Below, in pieces: positions 29,001 through 37,401 of a stretch of DNA of 64,000 nt (the stretch's first letter is position 1; every line of letters starts with the position of its first letter). The notes beneath the pieces were generated by a model. The model searched no databases, was not told where the DNA came from, and saw only the letters and a list, made by a program, of their open reading frames with translations. Both the position numbers and the translations under genes were made by a program. The DNA is from Flavihumibacter solisilvae. GTDB taxonomy: Bacteria > Bacteroidota > Bacteroidia > Chitinophagales > Chitinophagaceae. The stretch is from contig NZ_JSVC01000015.1 of NCBI RefSeq assembly GCF_000814475.1, forward strand, positions 124,001-188,000. The letters are read 5' to 3'.

Positions 29001-29358
29001 TTCCGCATCTTATCTTGCTGCGGGACTTGCAGATGCAAACCCGAATGGATATTTCCCCGTGCTGCAGTCATGGCTTGCTGACAACAACTATGGAACCGGA
29101 CTGGACATTGCCCAGACCAAATATCTCCTGAATGCTGCTTATCTCCGGATTAAAAACCTGACGCTTGGTTATACCATTCCTCCGGCTTTGACAAACAGGT
29201 ATCACATCAAACGCCTGCGGATCTTCTTTAGCGGTGAGAACCTTTATGAATTTTCTTCCATCAAGAAATACCTGGATCCTGAGTCGATCACCGATGGATA
29301 CGGATGGGCCTACCCTTATCAACGCAAATATGCTGTTGGCATTAACCTGGATTTCTAA
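26095..29358 (+). CDS. SusC/RagA-type TonB-linked outer membrane transporter
   Basis: A 1,087-residue outer-membrane receptor. Signal peptide (ends LLMHAQ), a carboxypeptidase-regulatory-like domain (about residues 28-110: LKGIVENEKGEPLEGVSV), the SusC motif DVVVVGYGTSKK (about 118-129), a plug (PIANVFQGLQGVSPGL, about 145-160) and a long beta barrel ending YAVGINLDF. No separate STN domain stands before the regulatory-like domain, although the gene follows an ECF/FecR pair. It is followed by SusD after 16 bp. The phosphatase fusion that ends the operon suggests the cargo carries phosphate esters; that part is inference. Confidence 0.95.
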   Translation: MNRMKAILAVLLGCAMPLLMHAQQPATASLKGIVENEKGEPLEGVSVEIANDSAKIKNSAITDNKGTYSFASLAAGVRYTIKFSYVGYEIATRKNYLLKAGEKGSLLINMKLMQNDLSDVVVVGYGTSKKINVTGAVDQLSGRQLAERPIANVFQGLQGVSPGLNITYAGGAPGQTPNINVRGYTSINGGSPLIIIDGIASATDDLLRINPSDIASITVLRDAASAAVYGARAAYGVLLVTTKEGASGGRQVISYNNYFASSRPTILPEAVTDPYIYSRVLETSTDNTPWDYVNYSDEHYQWAKERSANPSIEDVRIDPSNSALWAYMGSNNWNDYFFSKSNFSQYHTLSFSGSSGNKKMPIGYLLSADYTNENGLNKLSRDDWNRYGLRARVNFTPLEWLKVDNNLLVYQLERDAPTYAITDLYYLQPTNVAKNPDGSWGNNAAGRLASQLTSGGRNTQDRFGFQNIFRGTATFLDGDLSIAGDASFKRELWKYHTENLPYTVGYGPNDIRIENPIGSITETHGTIKQDVFDLYANYGKTFGMHGFKVMAGFNQESYEWSPLSASRSQVISSSVPYIGLTTGDATVNTTSQGGYYSYAIRSLFGRVNYSYRDRYILEANGRYDGSSRFPSSNRWGFFPSVSAAWIVTKESFMENLFPAISTFKLRASYGSLGNQSVSYYGYQQTLPTSLSSYLINGNRQTVLGVAPSLRVDPEAYTWEKVSTANVGTDLAFFNDRLFTSFDYYVRNTTGMLAPSQELPAVLGTSAPQQNAADLSTKGWEFSISYRNSFFGGRNPLSFSAKFILSDSRSEITSYNNALQTFSGAFRPGQQIGEIWGLTNNGYFNSEEEIAKLDQSAIVPWGALEVVPGWPRYLDLDKNGKIEEGPSALDSKDLKVIGNSSPRYRYGFNLDLAWKGIDLSLFLQGVAKMDYYPRHYLFWGPYQQPYANIYPWNLDFYRGSSETGADRDRHSASYLAAGLADANPNGYFPVLQSWLADNNYGTGLDIAQTKYLLNAAYLRIKNLTLGYTIPPALTNRYHIKRLRIFFSGENLYEFSSIKKYLDPESITDGYGWAYPYQRKYAVGINLDF

Positions 29359-29374
29359 TTCTCAAAACTGAACA

Positions 29375-31183
29375 ATGAAAAAGACATTCATACCCGCAAT
29401 ACTGGTCGTGGTCCTGGGAACTGCATCATGCAAAAAGGATTTCCTGGATCGCTACCCGCAAACTTCGATTTCAGCCGACCTGTTTTTTAAGTCAGAGCAG
29501 GATCTTTCGCTGTATGTCAATGGACTGCTCAGCATGCCGGGAACCGGTGAATTCCTGAATGACCAGAACAGTGACAACACTGCAACCACTGGTGCTGTCG
29601 AAATAAAGAATATCATGACGGGAACACCAAGTTCACAGACAATTACGTCCGGTTGGAGTTGGGGCAGGCTGCGCAATATCAATTACTTCCTCGATAATTA
29701 TCAACAGGCAGCAGTAAGTGATGAGGTTAAGAACCATTATGCAGGACTTGCCCGGTACTACCGCGCGCAATTCTATATGGGAATGGTTAGGCGCTATTCT
29801 GACCTGCCCTGGTATGGTAAGACTATTAACCCGGGCGACAGTGCCGAGCTCTATAAAGCCCGGAATCCCCGCGCCGTAGTTGTAGACAGTATTATGGCAG
29901 ACCTGGAATTTGCGGCTGCGCATGTGCGGGATGAAGTGCCGACAGGTACTCCAGATGTATGGGCAGTAAAAGCATTCCAGGCCCGTGCGGCCTTATACGA
30001 AGGGACTTATCGGCGGTATCACGAAGAGTTGAATCTTCAAACTACATCTGATGCTTTCCTCCAGAAGGCTGTTGACGTGTCGAACGAAATCATGCAGTCA
30101 GGAAAATTCCAGTTGCATTCAACCGGGAAGGTGAACCAGGATTATGCTGACCTGTTCCGGAGTGCCGATCTTCTTGGCAATAAAGAGGTCATCCTGGCCA
30201 ACCCATTTGACGCTACGAAGCCGGGAGCTCCTGGCAGCAGCGTGAATGGTATCGTATTCGGCGACTATGAACAATCGCCGTCACGTGACCTGGTGCAGAC
30301 CTACCTGATGAAAGACGGCTCGCGGTTTACGTCCAATCCTGCTTACCAATCAATGCAGTATGTTCAGGAATTCAGCGATCGCGATCCCAGGATGAAGCAG
30401 ACGCTGGTGTACCCCGGTTTCGTGCGTACGCCTGAAACAAAACCTTACGTGCAGCGGCTTAATAAGAATTTTACGGGCTATCACCAGTTAAAAGGCTACA
30501 TCAATGGAACTACAGACAATGTGGTGATGAACAGTGTTGATTTCCCGGTTTACCGGTTTGCAGAGGTGCTGTTGAATTTTGCAGAGGCGAAAGCAGAATT
30601 GGGTACGCTTACACAGGCCGACCTGGAAAATTCGGTAAACCTGTTACGTAGCCGGGCCGGGATGCCTGCTCTGGACCTGGCGGCAGCAAATGGCGATCCT
30701 GATCCGGTGCTCGCATCGAAATATCCAAACGTGACTGGAGCAATGCAGGGCGTGCTGTTGGAAATCAGGCGGGAAAGGAGGGTGGAACTTGCATTGGAAG
30801 GATACAGGTTCGATGACCTTATGCGCTGGCATGCAGGTCTGTTGTTAGAGCGTATTCCCGAAGGCATGTATTTTCCGGGCCTCGGAAAATATGACCTGAC
30901 AGGCGATGGAAACGAAGATATCATCCTGATCGGGGAGAATGAGACTATTCCTGCAGAAAACCAGAAAGAGAGCAATGCACTGGGCGAAAAACTTATATAT
31001 TACAAGGCCGGGAGCTTTGGTGACAATGTTACGGTATTCCTTCGGAATGGAGCAGGCGGTGGCACGCTGGTAACGGAAATGACTCCACGAAGTTTCATTG
31101 AACCGAAGTATTACTATCGCCCCGTGCCGTATGGACAGGTGGTACTGAATCCCAACCTGTCGCAGATCTTCGGCTGGCAATAA
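29375..31183 (+). CDS. SusD/RagB-family substrate-binding lipoprotein
   Basis: A 602-residue surface lipoprotein pairing with the upstream SusC. Lipobox GTASC gives Cys at residue 19; CKKDFLDRYPQTSIS is the typical start after the lipid. The helical TPR-like body includes INYFLDNYQQAAVSDE and AKAELGTLTQADLENSVNLLRSRAGM (about 411-436), ending with RREREVELALEGYRFDDLMRWHAGLLLE-like sequence (about 520-550). It binds and delivers the ligand to the SusC pore. It is somewhat longer than many SusD proteins, the extra length lying in the C-terminal part (about 550-602). Confidence 0.95.
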   Translation: MKKTFIPAILVVVLGTASCKKDFLDRYPQTSISADLFFKSEQDLSLYVNGLLSMPGTGEFLNDQNSDNTATTGAVEIKNIMTGTPSSQTITSGWSWGRLRNINYFLDNYQQAAVSDEVKNHYAGLARYYRAQFYMGMVRRYSDLPWYGKTINPGDSAELYKARNPRAVVVDSIMADLEFAAAHVRDEVPTGTPDVWAVKAFQARAALYEGTYRRYHEELNLQTTSDAFLQKAVDVSNEIMQSGKFQLHSTGKVNQDYADLFRSADLLGNKEVILANPFDATKPGAPGSSVNGIVFGDYEQSPSRDLVQTYLMKDGSRFTSNPAYQSMQYVQEFSDRDPRMKQTLVYPGFVRTPETKPYVQRLNKNFTGYHQLKGYINGTTDNVVMNSVDFPVYRFAEVLLNFAEAKAELGTLTQADLENSVNLLRSRAGMPALDLAAANGDPDPVLASKYPNVTGAMQGVLLEIRRERRVELALEGYRFDDLMRWHAGLLLERIPEGMYFPGLGKYDLTGDGNEDIILIGENETIPAENQKESNALGEKLIYYKAGSFGDNVTVFLRNGAGGGTLVTEMTPRSFIEPKYYYRPVPYGQVVLNPNLSQIFGWQ

Positions 31184-31206
31184 TTGTTAACTTTTATATT
31201 GAAGAG

Positions 31207-33192
31207 ATGAATCGGATCAGTTTTCTTTTTGCAGTTCTGCTGCTGACCTTGGGTGTTTCGGCACAACAAAAGGTTTGTAAAACAGTGTTTATTATTGTTG
31301 ACGGCATAGCGGCTGATGTAATTGAAAGTCAACCTGTGCCCAACCTTAAATCCATTGCGGCGAAAGGGCATTATTTCAGGGCATGGCTTGGCGGCGAAAA
31401 GGGCGGGTATTCACAAACGCCTACCATATCGGCCGTAGGATACAACAGCCTGCTTACGGGTACATGGGCGAACAAGCATAATGTCTGGGACAATGACATT
31501 GCGGCACCGAACTATAACTACCCAACCATTTTCCGCCTGATGAAGGACCAGTACCCGCAAAAAAAGACTGGTGTGTATTCCAGCTGGCTCGACAACAGGA
31601 CCAAACTGGTTGGCGACGGGTTGGCAGCCACAGGAAATATTAAAGTCGATTTCGTGGCAGATGGCTACGAACTGGATACGGTACAGTTTCCTCACGACAG
31701 CCAGGACGACTATATGGAAAAGATCGACCGCAAGGTCGCTGAACAGGCTGCTGAAATTATTTCGAAACATGCACCCGACATGAACTGGGTTTACATGCAG
31801 TATACTGATGATATGGGACATATGTTTGGCGACCAGCCCCAGTATGCGAGGGCCATCCGGCTGATGGATGAGAAAGTCGGACTTGTTTGGAAAGCGATCC
31901 AGGAAAGGGAGAAAAAGTTCGGCGAAGAATGGCTCATCTTCGTCACAACTGACCATGGACGGGATGCAGCGACGGGCAAAGGACATGGCGGACAATCATA
32001 CCGTGAACGGAATATCTGGATGGTAACAAACCAGCCTGCTGTTGGCAATTATGCAAGCTTTTTCAAACCTGCGATAACAGATATCTATCCCAGTATAGCC
32101 AGTTTTATGAAAATCAGGATGCCGGTGGAAATTGCCCGGGAACTGGATGGACAGAGCATTTTCAGCCAGGGCTCCATCACCAATATGCAGGTGAATTATT
32201 TCCAGGGAAAGATTGATGTGAGCTGGACACCGTTGGTTAAAAACCAGCAGGTACGCATTTTAGTCAGCACGTCAAATAATGTTAAGACTGGCGGAAAGGA
32301 TGAATACTTTGAAGTAGGTAAAGCTGATATTTCAAAGGGTGCGGCGATTGTCGACGTGTCGAAATATCCATCGGAATTATACAAAGTGGTGTTGGAGGCA
32401 CCGGGAACCACACTCAACCGTTGGGCGATCAACAAAGCGCCTGTACCTGCTCCTGCTTCCGCTCAGTTATTACCAGGCGGTCCTGCCTGGGGTGCCCTCT
32501 GGCAGCAATCCGCCGCCGAGTACAAAGCACTTGCATACCAGTCGTACCAGACAGCGAAGGCCCGCCTCGACCAGCTGTTGGCTGCCAGGCCAAGCGGAAA
32601 ACCGCTTGCTGTGATCACGGATATTGACGAGACAGTACTTGATAACAGCCCGTATTTCATTCAGCAGGCGCTGAACAAGAAAATGTATGACGACAGCAGC
32701 TGGATCAGGTGGACAAGCCAGCAGAAATGCGACACGGTACCGGGTGCCCTGAATTTTTTCAGGTATGCCGCTACAAAGGGTGTCGAAGTTTTTTACATCA
32801 CCAATCGTTTCGAAGTGGAGAGGGCAGCGACTTTGGCAAACCTGCAGAAATTCGGGTTTCCCAACACTACCGATGATCACCTTTTTCTGCTGAACACAGA
32901 AAACTCTTCCAAAGAAGTGCGCCGGAATGCTATTGAAGCCAAATTCGAGGTGTTATTGTTGATAGGTGATCACCTTGGTGATTTCAACCGCTTGTTCGAT
33001 ACCAAGGTGGAAGGCGAGAGGAGCCAGGCAGTTAACAAGGCCGCCGCACTTTTCGGGAACAGGTTTATCGCACTCCCCAATTGCATGTATGGTGGTTGGG
33101 AAGACGCGCTTTTCTACCAGAAACCCGGAACAGAAACTGTTGCCGCCAAAGATGCATTGCTCGTGAAAAGATTAAAGGAAATTGTAAAGTGA
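31207..33192 (+). CDS. Two-phosphatase fusion: alkaline-phosphatase-superfamily (NPP-like) domain plus HAD acid phosphatase (e(P4)-like)
   Basis: A 661-residue exported protein (signal peptide ends GVSAQQ). Residues about 22-310 form a nucleotide pyrophosphatase/phosphodiesterase-like domain: metal Asp in FIIVDGIAAD, nucleophile region YSQTPTISAVGYNSLLTG (about 67-84), metal ligands YTDDMGHMFG (about 199-208), TTDHGRD (about 248-254) and KGHGGQ. Residues about 430-661 form an HAD-type acid phosphatase like lipoprotein e(P4): ITDIDETVLDN (about 468-478, DxDxT nucleophile), FYITNR (about 529-534) and LLIGDHLGDF (about 584-593). Both active sites look complete. It closes the sigma/FecR/SusCD cluster, 23 bp after SusD. 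The inferred job is stepwise release of phosphate from nucleotides or other phosphodiesters. Confidence 0.88.
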   Translation: MNRISFLFAVLLLTLGVSAQQKVCKTVFIIVDGIAADVIESQPVPNLKSIAAKGHYFRAWLGGEKGGYSQTPTISAVGYNSLLTGTWANKHNVWDNDIAAPNYNYPTIFRLMKDQYPQKKTGVYSSWLDNRTKLVGDGLAATGNIKVDFVADGYELDTVQFPHDSQDDYMEKIDRKVAEQAAEIISKHAPDMNWVYMQYTDDMGHMFGDQPQYARAIRLMDEKVGLVWKAIQEREKKFGEEWLIFVTTDHGRDAATGKGHGGQSYRERNIWMVTNQPAVGNYASFFKPAITDIYPSIASFMKIRMPVEIARELDGQSIFSQGSITNMQVNYFQGKIDVSWTPLVKNQQVRILVSTSNNVKTGGKDEYFEVGKADISKGAAIVDVSKYPSELYKVVLEAPGTTLNRWAINKAPVPAPASAQLLPGGPAWGALWQQSAAEYKALAYQSYQTAKARLDQLLAARPSGKPLAVITDIDETVLDNSPYFIQQALNKKMYDDSSWIRWTSQQKCDTVPGALNFFRYAATKGVEVFYITNRFEVERAATLANLQKFGFPNTTDDHLFLLNTENSSKEVRRNAIEAKFEVLLLIGDHLGDFNRLFDTKVEGERSQAVNKAAALFGNRFIALPNCMYGGWEDALFYQKPGTETVAAKDALLVKRLKEIVK

Positions 33193-33205
33193 CAGTAAGG
33201 GTGGT

Positions 33206-33221
33206 TTCAGAAAATATTCAG
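33206..33221 (+). promoter_or_regulatory. TTCAG-N6-TTCAG box 1, before the response regulator gene
   Basis: Direct repeats TTCAG at 33206-33210 and 33217-33221, 11 bp apart, as expected of an OmpR-type response regulator dimer. A -7-like TTCTTTTG (33232-33239) follows after 10 bp, and the gene starts at 33258. The same spacing occurs at boxes 2 and 3. Confidence 0.6.
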
Positions 33222-33257
33222 AATTAATTCTTTCTTTTGAGGGTTCAGACCTAAAAA

Positions 33258-33932
33258 ATGAAGATCCTGATTGTTGAAGATGAAGCTGACCTCCGGAAAA
33301 GCATAGTTACCTATCTGTCGGGGGAGGACTACCTGTGTGAGGTTGCAGCCACATTCAGCGAAGCCATGGAAAAGACGGAGGTCTATGATTATGATTGCAT
33401 CCTGCTCGATATAACCCTTCCCGATGGTAATGGTCTCAAGGTCCTGGATGCGCTTAAAGCCAATGATAAAGCGGATGGCGTGATCATTATTTCTGCCCGA
33501 AATTCTATTGATGACCGGATTACAGGGCTCAACCTCGGGGCCGATGACTATATGCCCAAACCGTTTCACCTGTCAGAACTCAGCGCGCGGATCGCCGCTG
33601 TTATCCGTCGCCGGCAGTTTAACGGCAGCAAACAGCTCGTTTTAAATGAACTGGTGCTGGATATCAGCGGCAAGACAGTTTCCGTAGACAGTGAAATTGT
33701 GGACCTGACCCGGAAGGAGTATGAGATCCTGCTGTACCTGATCGCCAACAAGAACAAAGTGATTTCCAAAAATGCACTCGCAGAACACCTTTCCGGCGAT
33801 AAGGCGGAAGCCTATGATAATTTTGATTTCATTTACGCGCACATCAAGAACCTTAAAAAGAAGCTTATTACGGCCGGTTGTACGGATTATATTAAGTCCA
33901 TTTACGGAATGGGTTATAAGTTTGATGTATAA
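33258..33932 (+). CDS. OmpR/PmrA-family response regulator
   Basis: A 224-residue two-component regulator. The receiver domain holds the acidic pair in IVEDEADL (D9-E10 region), the phospho-acceptor Asp in DCILLDITLPDG (about residue 54), a Thr/Ser switch in IIISARNS and Lys in YMPKPFHL (about 105). The C-terminal winged helix (LVLDISGKTVSVDSE... to IKSIYGMGYKFDV) is OmpR-type. It overlaps the sensor kinase gene by 1 bp. Being first of a run of envelope-modification genes, and preceded by a TTCAG box, it probably controls itself and them. Confidence 0.93.
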   Translation: MKILIVEDEADLRKSIVTYLSGEDYLCEVAATFSEAMEKTEVYDYDCILLDITLPDGNGLKVLDALKANDKADGVIIISARNSIDDRITGLNLGADDYMPKPFHLSELSARIAAVIRRRQFNGSKQLVLNELVLDISGKTVSVDSEIVDLTRKEYEILLYLIANKNKVISKNALAEHLSGDKAEAYDNFDFIYAHIKNLKKKLITAGCTDYIKSIYGMGYKFDV

Positions 33933-35221
33933 TGAGACTTCTCCAGGGAACCATACGTCAGTATTTTCTATTGTCCCTCGTAGCAATGCTCCTGGCCATT
34001 CCCACCTTCTACGTCCTCATTCGCGCCCTGGTACAGGAGGAAGTTGATGAAGAACTCATCGTTGAAAAGGTTGCGGTAGTTAAAAAACTACAGGAGAAAA
34101 TGACTAAAAATCCGGGTGTTATTCCGGATCTGCTCGACAACGACCTGATTATTATTAAAGCGGCAAAATTTATTGCGCACGACAGCTTCTACAATGAAAC
34201 CATTTATGATACGACGCTTCGGGAACGGATCCCGCACCGCGTGCTGGTAACTCACCAGTTGCTCAATAATAAACCGTACGAAATCCTCATTCGTGTTTCC
34301 ATGCTTGACTACGATAACCTGATCGAGGTTATTGTGGCAGTCCAGGCTTTTGTTATGGTGCTGCTTTTCATCGGATTACAGGTAATAAACCGCAAGTTAT
34401 CGAAGCGGATTTGGGATCCCTTTTACCGGACGCTCCACCAGTTAAGGCGATACCGGGTAGAAGAACAGCAGGCACTTTTATTTGATAAAACCGGGTATCT
34501 GGAATTTGATGACCTGAACAAGGCTATAACGCAACTGACAGAAAGAAACCATAAGGCGTATGTAAGCCAGAAGGAGTTTGTTGAAAATGCTTCCCACGAA
34601 TTGCAGACTCCGCTGACGATTTTCCAGACAAAGCTTGAGCTGCTGATGCAAACCAGTCCGCTGAACAGTGAGCAGGCGGGACTGATCAGTAGCATGGCTG
34701 ATACCAGTCAACGTATGAACAGGATGAATAAAGCGCTGCTGTTATTGTCGAAGATTGACAACCAGCTTTATTCAGGAAAAGAAGAAATTGACCTGAAGCA
34801 ATTGTTCAATGAAACAGTCACGCAGTTTGAGGATGCAATTGAACAAAAAAATCTGAAAGTCCAGGTCGGAAACCATTCCAGACCAAAGGTCGAAGCCAAC
34901 CGCACCCTGCTGGAAATCCTGGCGAACAACCTGGTGTTTAATGCGATACGGCATAACATGGCAGGAGGAATTGTAGAAGTGAGTTTTAATGACCACGAAG
35001 TTGCCATTGAGAATACCGGTAGTGCCAAACCACTTGATCCCGACCAGATCTTCCAGCGGTTCAAAAAGCAGAGCTCCGATGCAAACAGCCTTGGATTAGG
35101 GCTTGAGATTATCAGCAAGATCTGCCGCATAAATGAATTCGGCCTCCGCTATCGGTTCCATGACAACAAACATTGTTTTATAATAGACCTGCAGGGAGGA
35201 AACGGCAAAAATTCAGAATAA
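33932..35221 (+). CDS. Sensor histidine kinase, partner of the response regulator
   Basis: A 429-residue membrane kinase with two TM segments (about residues 9-30 and 129-151) around a periplasmic sensor loop of about 100 residues. The phospho-accepting His is in FVENASHELQTPLTIFQ (about residues 212-228). The ATPase domain has the N box LANNLVFNAIRHN (about 330-342) and the G2 box SLGLGLEIISK (about 388-398). The G1 box is weak (AIENTGSAKPL rather than DxGxG), as seen in other QseC/PmrB-like Bacteroidota kinases. The trigger is unknown; cationic peptides or metal stress would fit the downstream genes. Confidence 0.92.
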   Translation: MRLLQGTIRQYFLLSLVAMLLAIPTFYVLIRALVQEEVDEELIVEKVAVVKKLQEKMTKNPGVIPDLLDNDLIIIKAAKFIAHDSFYNETIYDTTLRERIPHRVLVTHQLLNNKPYEILIRVSMLDYDNLIEVIVAVQAFVMVLLFIGLQVINRKLSKRIWDPFYRTLHQLRRYRVEEQQALLFDKTGYLEFDDLNKAITQLTERNHKAYVSQKEFVENASHELQTPLTIFQTKLELLMQTSPLNSEQAGLISSMADTSQRMNRMNKALLLLSKIDNQLYSGKEEIDLKQLFNETVTQFEDAIEQKNLKVQVGNHSRPKVEANRTLLEILANNLVFNAIRHNMAGGIVEVSFNDHEVAIENTGSAKPLDPDQIFQRFKKQSSDANSLGLGLEIISKICRINEFGLRYRFHDNKHCFIIDLQGGNGKNSE

Positions 35222-35227
35222 ATTCAG
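35212..35227 (+). promoter_or_regulatory. TTCAG-N6-TTCAG box 2, before the LTA-synthase-like gene
   Basis: TTCAG at 35212-35216 and 35223-35227, 11 bp apart, across the stop codon of the kinase gene. The LTA-synthase-like gene starts at 35254, 26 bp after the box. The -7 match at 35238-35245 is poor. Confidence 0.5.
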
Positions 35228-35253
35228 GATCACATGTCACCTTGGTGTCAACT

Positions 35254-37359
35254 ATGAAAACAACCAAGGCCCTGATAAGATATTTTTCCCCGGCCCTGAT
35301 CACCCTCCTGCTGGTTACCTCTATGTCCACCATCACGCGGCTGCTTCTGTTTTTTCGGTCAGCCGCGGTGGTGGATTTAAGTTTTGGACAGGTTACGGGT
35401 GCGTTCCTGATCGGTTTTTTTTACGACCTGCTGGTGGCAGGTTTTTTTACATTACCTGTGGTGTTGCACTTATGGTGGCTGAATGAAAAATCATATAGTG
35501 ACCGATGGAAATGGGTGATGCCCGTTGCCTACCTGGTTGTTATTTTCATCCTGGTATTCACCAGCCTGGTTCCAAAGGAGTTCAACAAGGATCTCAGGCT
35601 GGTTGTAATCGGGTATTTCTGTTGCAGGCTGTTGATTTTCCTGTTGCTTTCCGCGGCAGGTGACAGTTTTCGCCAGGCGTGGCGGAAATATGTACTGGTG
35701 ATCGATGTCTTCCTGCTGTGTTTTATTATCACCTTTAATGCGTTGGGTGAGTGGTTTTTCTGGGACGAATTCTCTACCCGTTACAATTTCATAGCTGTTG
35801 ATTATCTCGTATATACGAATGAGGTGATTGGCAACATCCGCCAGTCTTATCCCGTCGGCTGGCTGATTGCGGCCCTTTTAGCGCTGTCTCTCCTGGTTAC
35901 TTTTTTGCTTCGGAATCAATTGTTCAACGCAGTCCGGGAAACGCTTTCGTTCCGGTACCGCTCAGCAGTTGCATTGACGTTCATAGTGGTAATTGGTGCT
36001 GGTTATGGCATGGCAGATCCCGAGTGGAGAAAGTTCAGCAAAAACGAATATGCAAATGAGCTTGCAGGAAATGGTATCTATGAATTTGGGAATGCCTTCT
36101 GGAATAATGAGCTGGATTATTTCAGGTTCTATCGTACCATGCCGGATAAGGAAGCCTTTTCCTTATTAAGAAAGGAACTGGGAACGTCAAGTTCAAAATT
36201 TATTAGTAACGATGTTTTTGATATCGAAAGGGAGGTGAATTACGGAAGGCCGGAAAAGAAAATGAATGTTGTGCTGATCAGCGTGGAAAGCTTGAGCGCC
36301 GGTTATCTGAATGCGTTTGGCGGCAAGTATAATATTACACCCAAACTGGATTCACTTGCCAGGCAAAGCATGTTCTTCACCAACCTTTATGCATCCGGAA
36401 CGCGCACCGTGCGGGGTCTTGAAGCGCTTTCACTTTCTATTCCACCAACTCCGGGCCAGAGTATTGTGAAACGGCCTGGTAACGAGCATCTTTTCTCCCT
36501 TGGATCCGTTTTTAAAAGCAAAGGATATATTACCCAGTATATCTATGGGGGTGACAGTTACTTCGATAATATGGACTACTTCTTCAGCAATAACTCCTAT
36601 GATGTTATAGACAGGGATAAAATTCCCGCTAACAAGATCCATTATGCCAATATATGGGGAGTAGCGGATGAAGACCTGTTTACTCATACATTAAGTGTAC
36701 TGGACAGCAATTACCAGGCTGGCAAACCATTCTTTTCACATATTATGACGGTATCCAACCACCGGCCATTTACCTACCCGGATGGACGGATCGACATCCC
36801 GTCTGCAAGTCAGTCCCGCGAAGGTGGGGTAAAATATACCGACTACTGTATCGGGAAATTCCTGTCAGATGCGGAAAGAAAACCCTGGTTCAGGAATACC
36901 ATTTTTGTCATTGTCGCTGATCATTGCGCCGGAAGTGCAGGTAGTGTGGAGCTGCCGGTAACAGGATATCACATTCCCATGCTGATTTATTCACCTGGTA
37001 ATATTCAACCCCGCGAAATCAGCACAGTTAGTGCACAGATTGATATAGCGCCTACTATACTGGGAATGTTGAACTTTCGCTATAAAAGCAAGTTTTTTGG
37101 TCGCGATATTTTCGACATCAGTCCGGGCAGCGAGAGGGCATTTATAAGCACATACCAGGGGCTGGGATTTATTAGATCTGACAGGGTTGTCATTCAGTCT
37201 CCTATGAAAAAGATCCAGGCTTATGTTCCTGATTTTGTAACGGGTAAGTCGACACCTGTTGCGGTAAATGATACACTCGTAAAACAGGCGATTGCCTGGT
37301 ACCAGTGTGCAAGCTGGCTGATCCGGAATAAAAAATATAATAGCCCTTCGGTACAGTAG
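35254..37359 (+). CDS. LTA synthase-family sulfatase-fold membrane enzyme (phosphoethanolamine/phosphoglycerol transferase type)
   Basis: About 701 residues from the ATG at 35254, chosen because it begins the first TM; the frame extends upstream to 35173 inside the kinase gene. Five N-terminal TM segments are followed by a periplasmic sulfatase-fold domain. The domain begins VVLISVESLSAGYLNAFGG and carries the nucleophile Thr in ASGTRTVRGLEALSLSIPP. Metal or substrate residues are in FSHIMTVSNHRPFTYP and VIVADHCAGSAG. LTA-synthase-like enzymes move phosphoglycerol or phosphoethanolamine from phospholipid to an acceptor. Its place between a two-component system and GalA/lipid-A-like genes suggests a lipid A or other envelope acceptor. 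Confidence 0.85.
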   Translation: MKTTKALIRYFSPALITLLLVTSMSTITRLLLFFRSAAVVDLSFGQVTGAFLIGFFYDLLVAGFFTLPVVLHLWWLNEKSYSDRWKWVMPVAYLVVIFILVFTSLVPKEFNKDLRLVVIGYFCCRLLIFLLLSAAGDSFRQAWRKYVLVIDVFLLCFIITFNALGEWFFWDEFSTRYNFIAVDYLVYTNEVIGNIRQSYPVGWLIAALLALSLLVTFLLRNQLFNAVRETLSFRYRSAVALTFIVVIGAGYGMADPEWRKFSKNEYANELAGNGIYEFGNAFWNNELDYFRFYRTMPDKEAFSLLRKELGTSSSKFISNDVFDIEREVNYGRPEKKMNVVLISVESLSAGYLNAFGGKYNITPKLDSLARQSMFFTNLYASGTRTVRGLEALSLSIPPTPGQSIVKRPGNEHLFSLGSVFKSKGYITQYIYGGDSYFDNMDYFFSNNSYDVIDRDKIPANKIHYANIWGVADEDLFTHTLSVLDSNYQAGKPFFSHIMTVSNHRPFTYPDGRIDIPSASQSREGGVKYTDYCIGKFLSDAERKPWFRNTIFVIVADHCAGSAGSVELPVTGYHIPMLIYSPGNIQPREISTVSAQIDIAPTILGMLNFRYKSKFFGRDIFDISPGSERAFISTYQGLGFIRSDRVVIQSPMKKIQAYVPDFVTGKSTPVAVNDTLVKQAIAWYQCASWLIRNKKYNSPSVQ

Positions 37360-37362
37360 GTG

Positions 37363-37378
37363 TTCAGTATTTCTTCAG
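37363..37378 (+). promoter_or_regulatory. TTCAG-N6-TTCAG box 3, before the epimerase gene
   Basis: TTCAG at 37363-37367 and 37374-37378, 11 bp apart, plus a third TTCAG at 37380-37384. A -7-like TAATTTTC (37389-37396) follows after 10 bp and the gene starts at 37402. The 10-bp gap is the same as at box 1. Confidence 0.6.
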
Positions 37379-37401
37379 ATTCAGATGATAATTTTCTGTA
37401 A

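Noticed and set aside
35173-35253. Upstream start of the LTA-synthase-like gene inside the kinase gene
   Set aside because: The 27 extra residues overlap the kinase frame and TTCAG box 2; the TM segment begins at the ATG at 35254.
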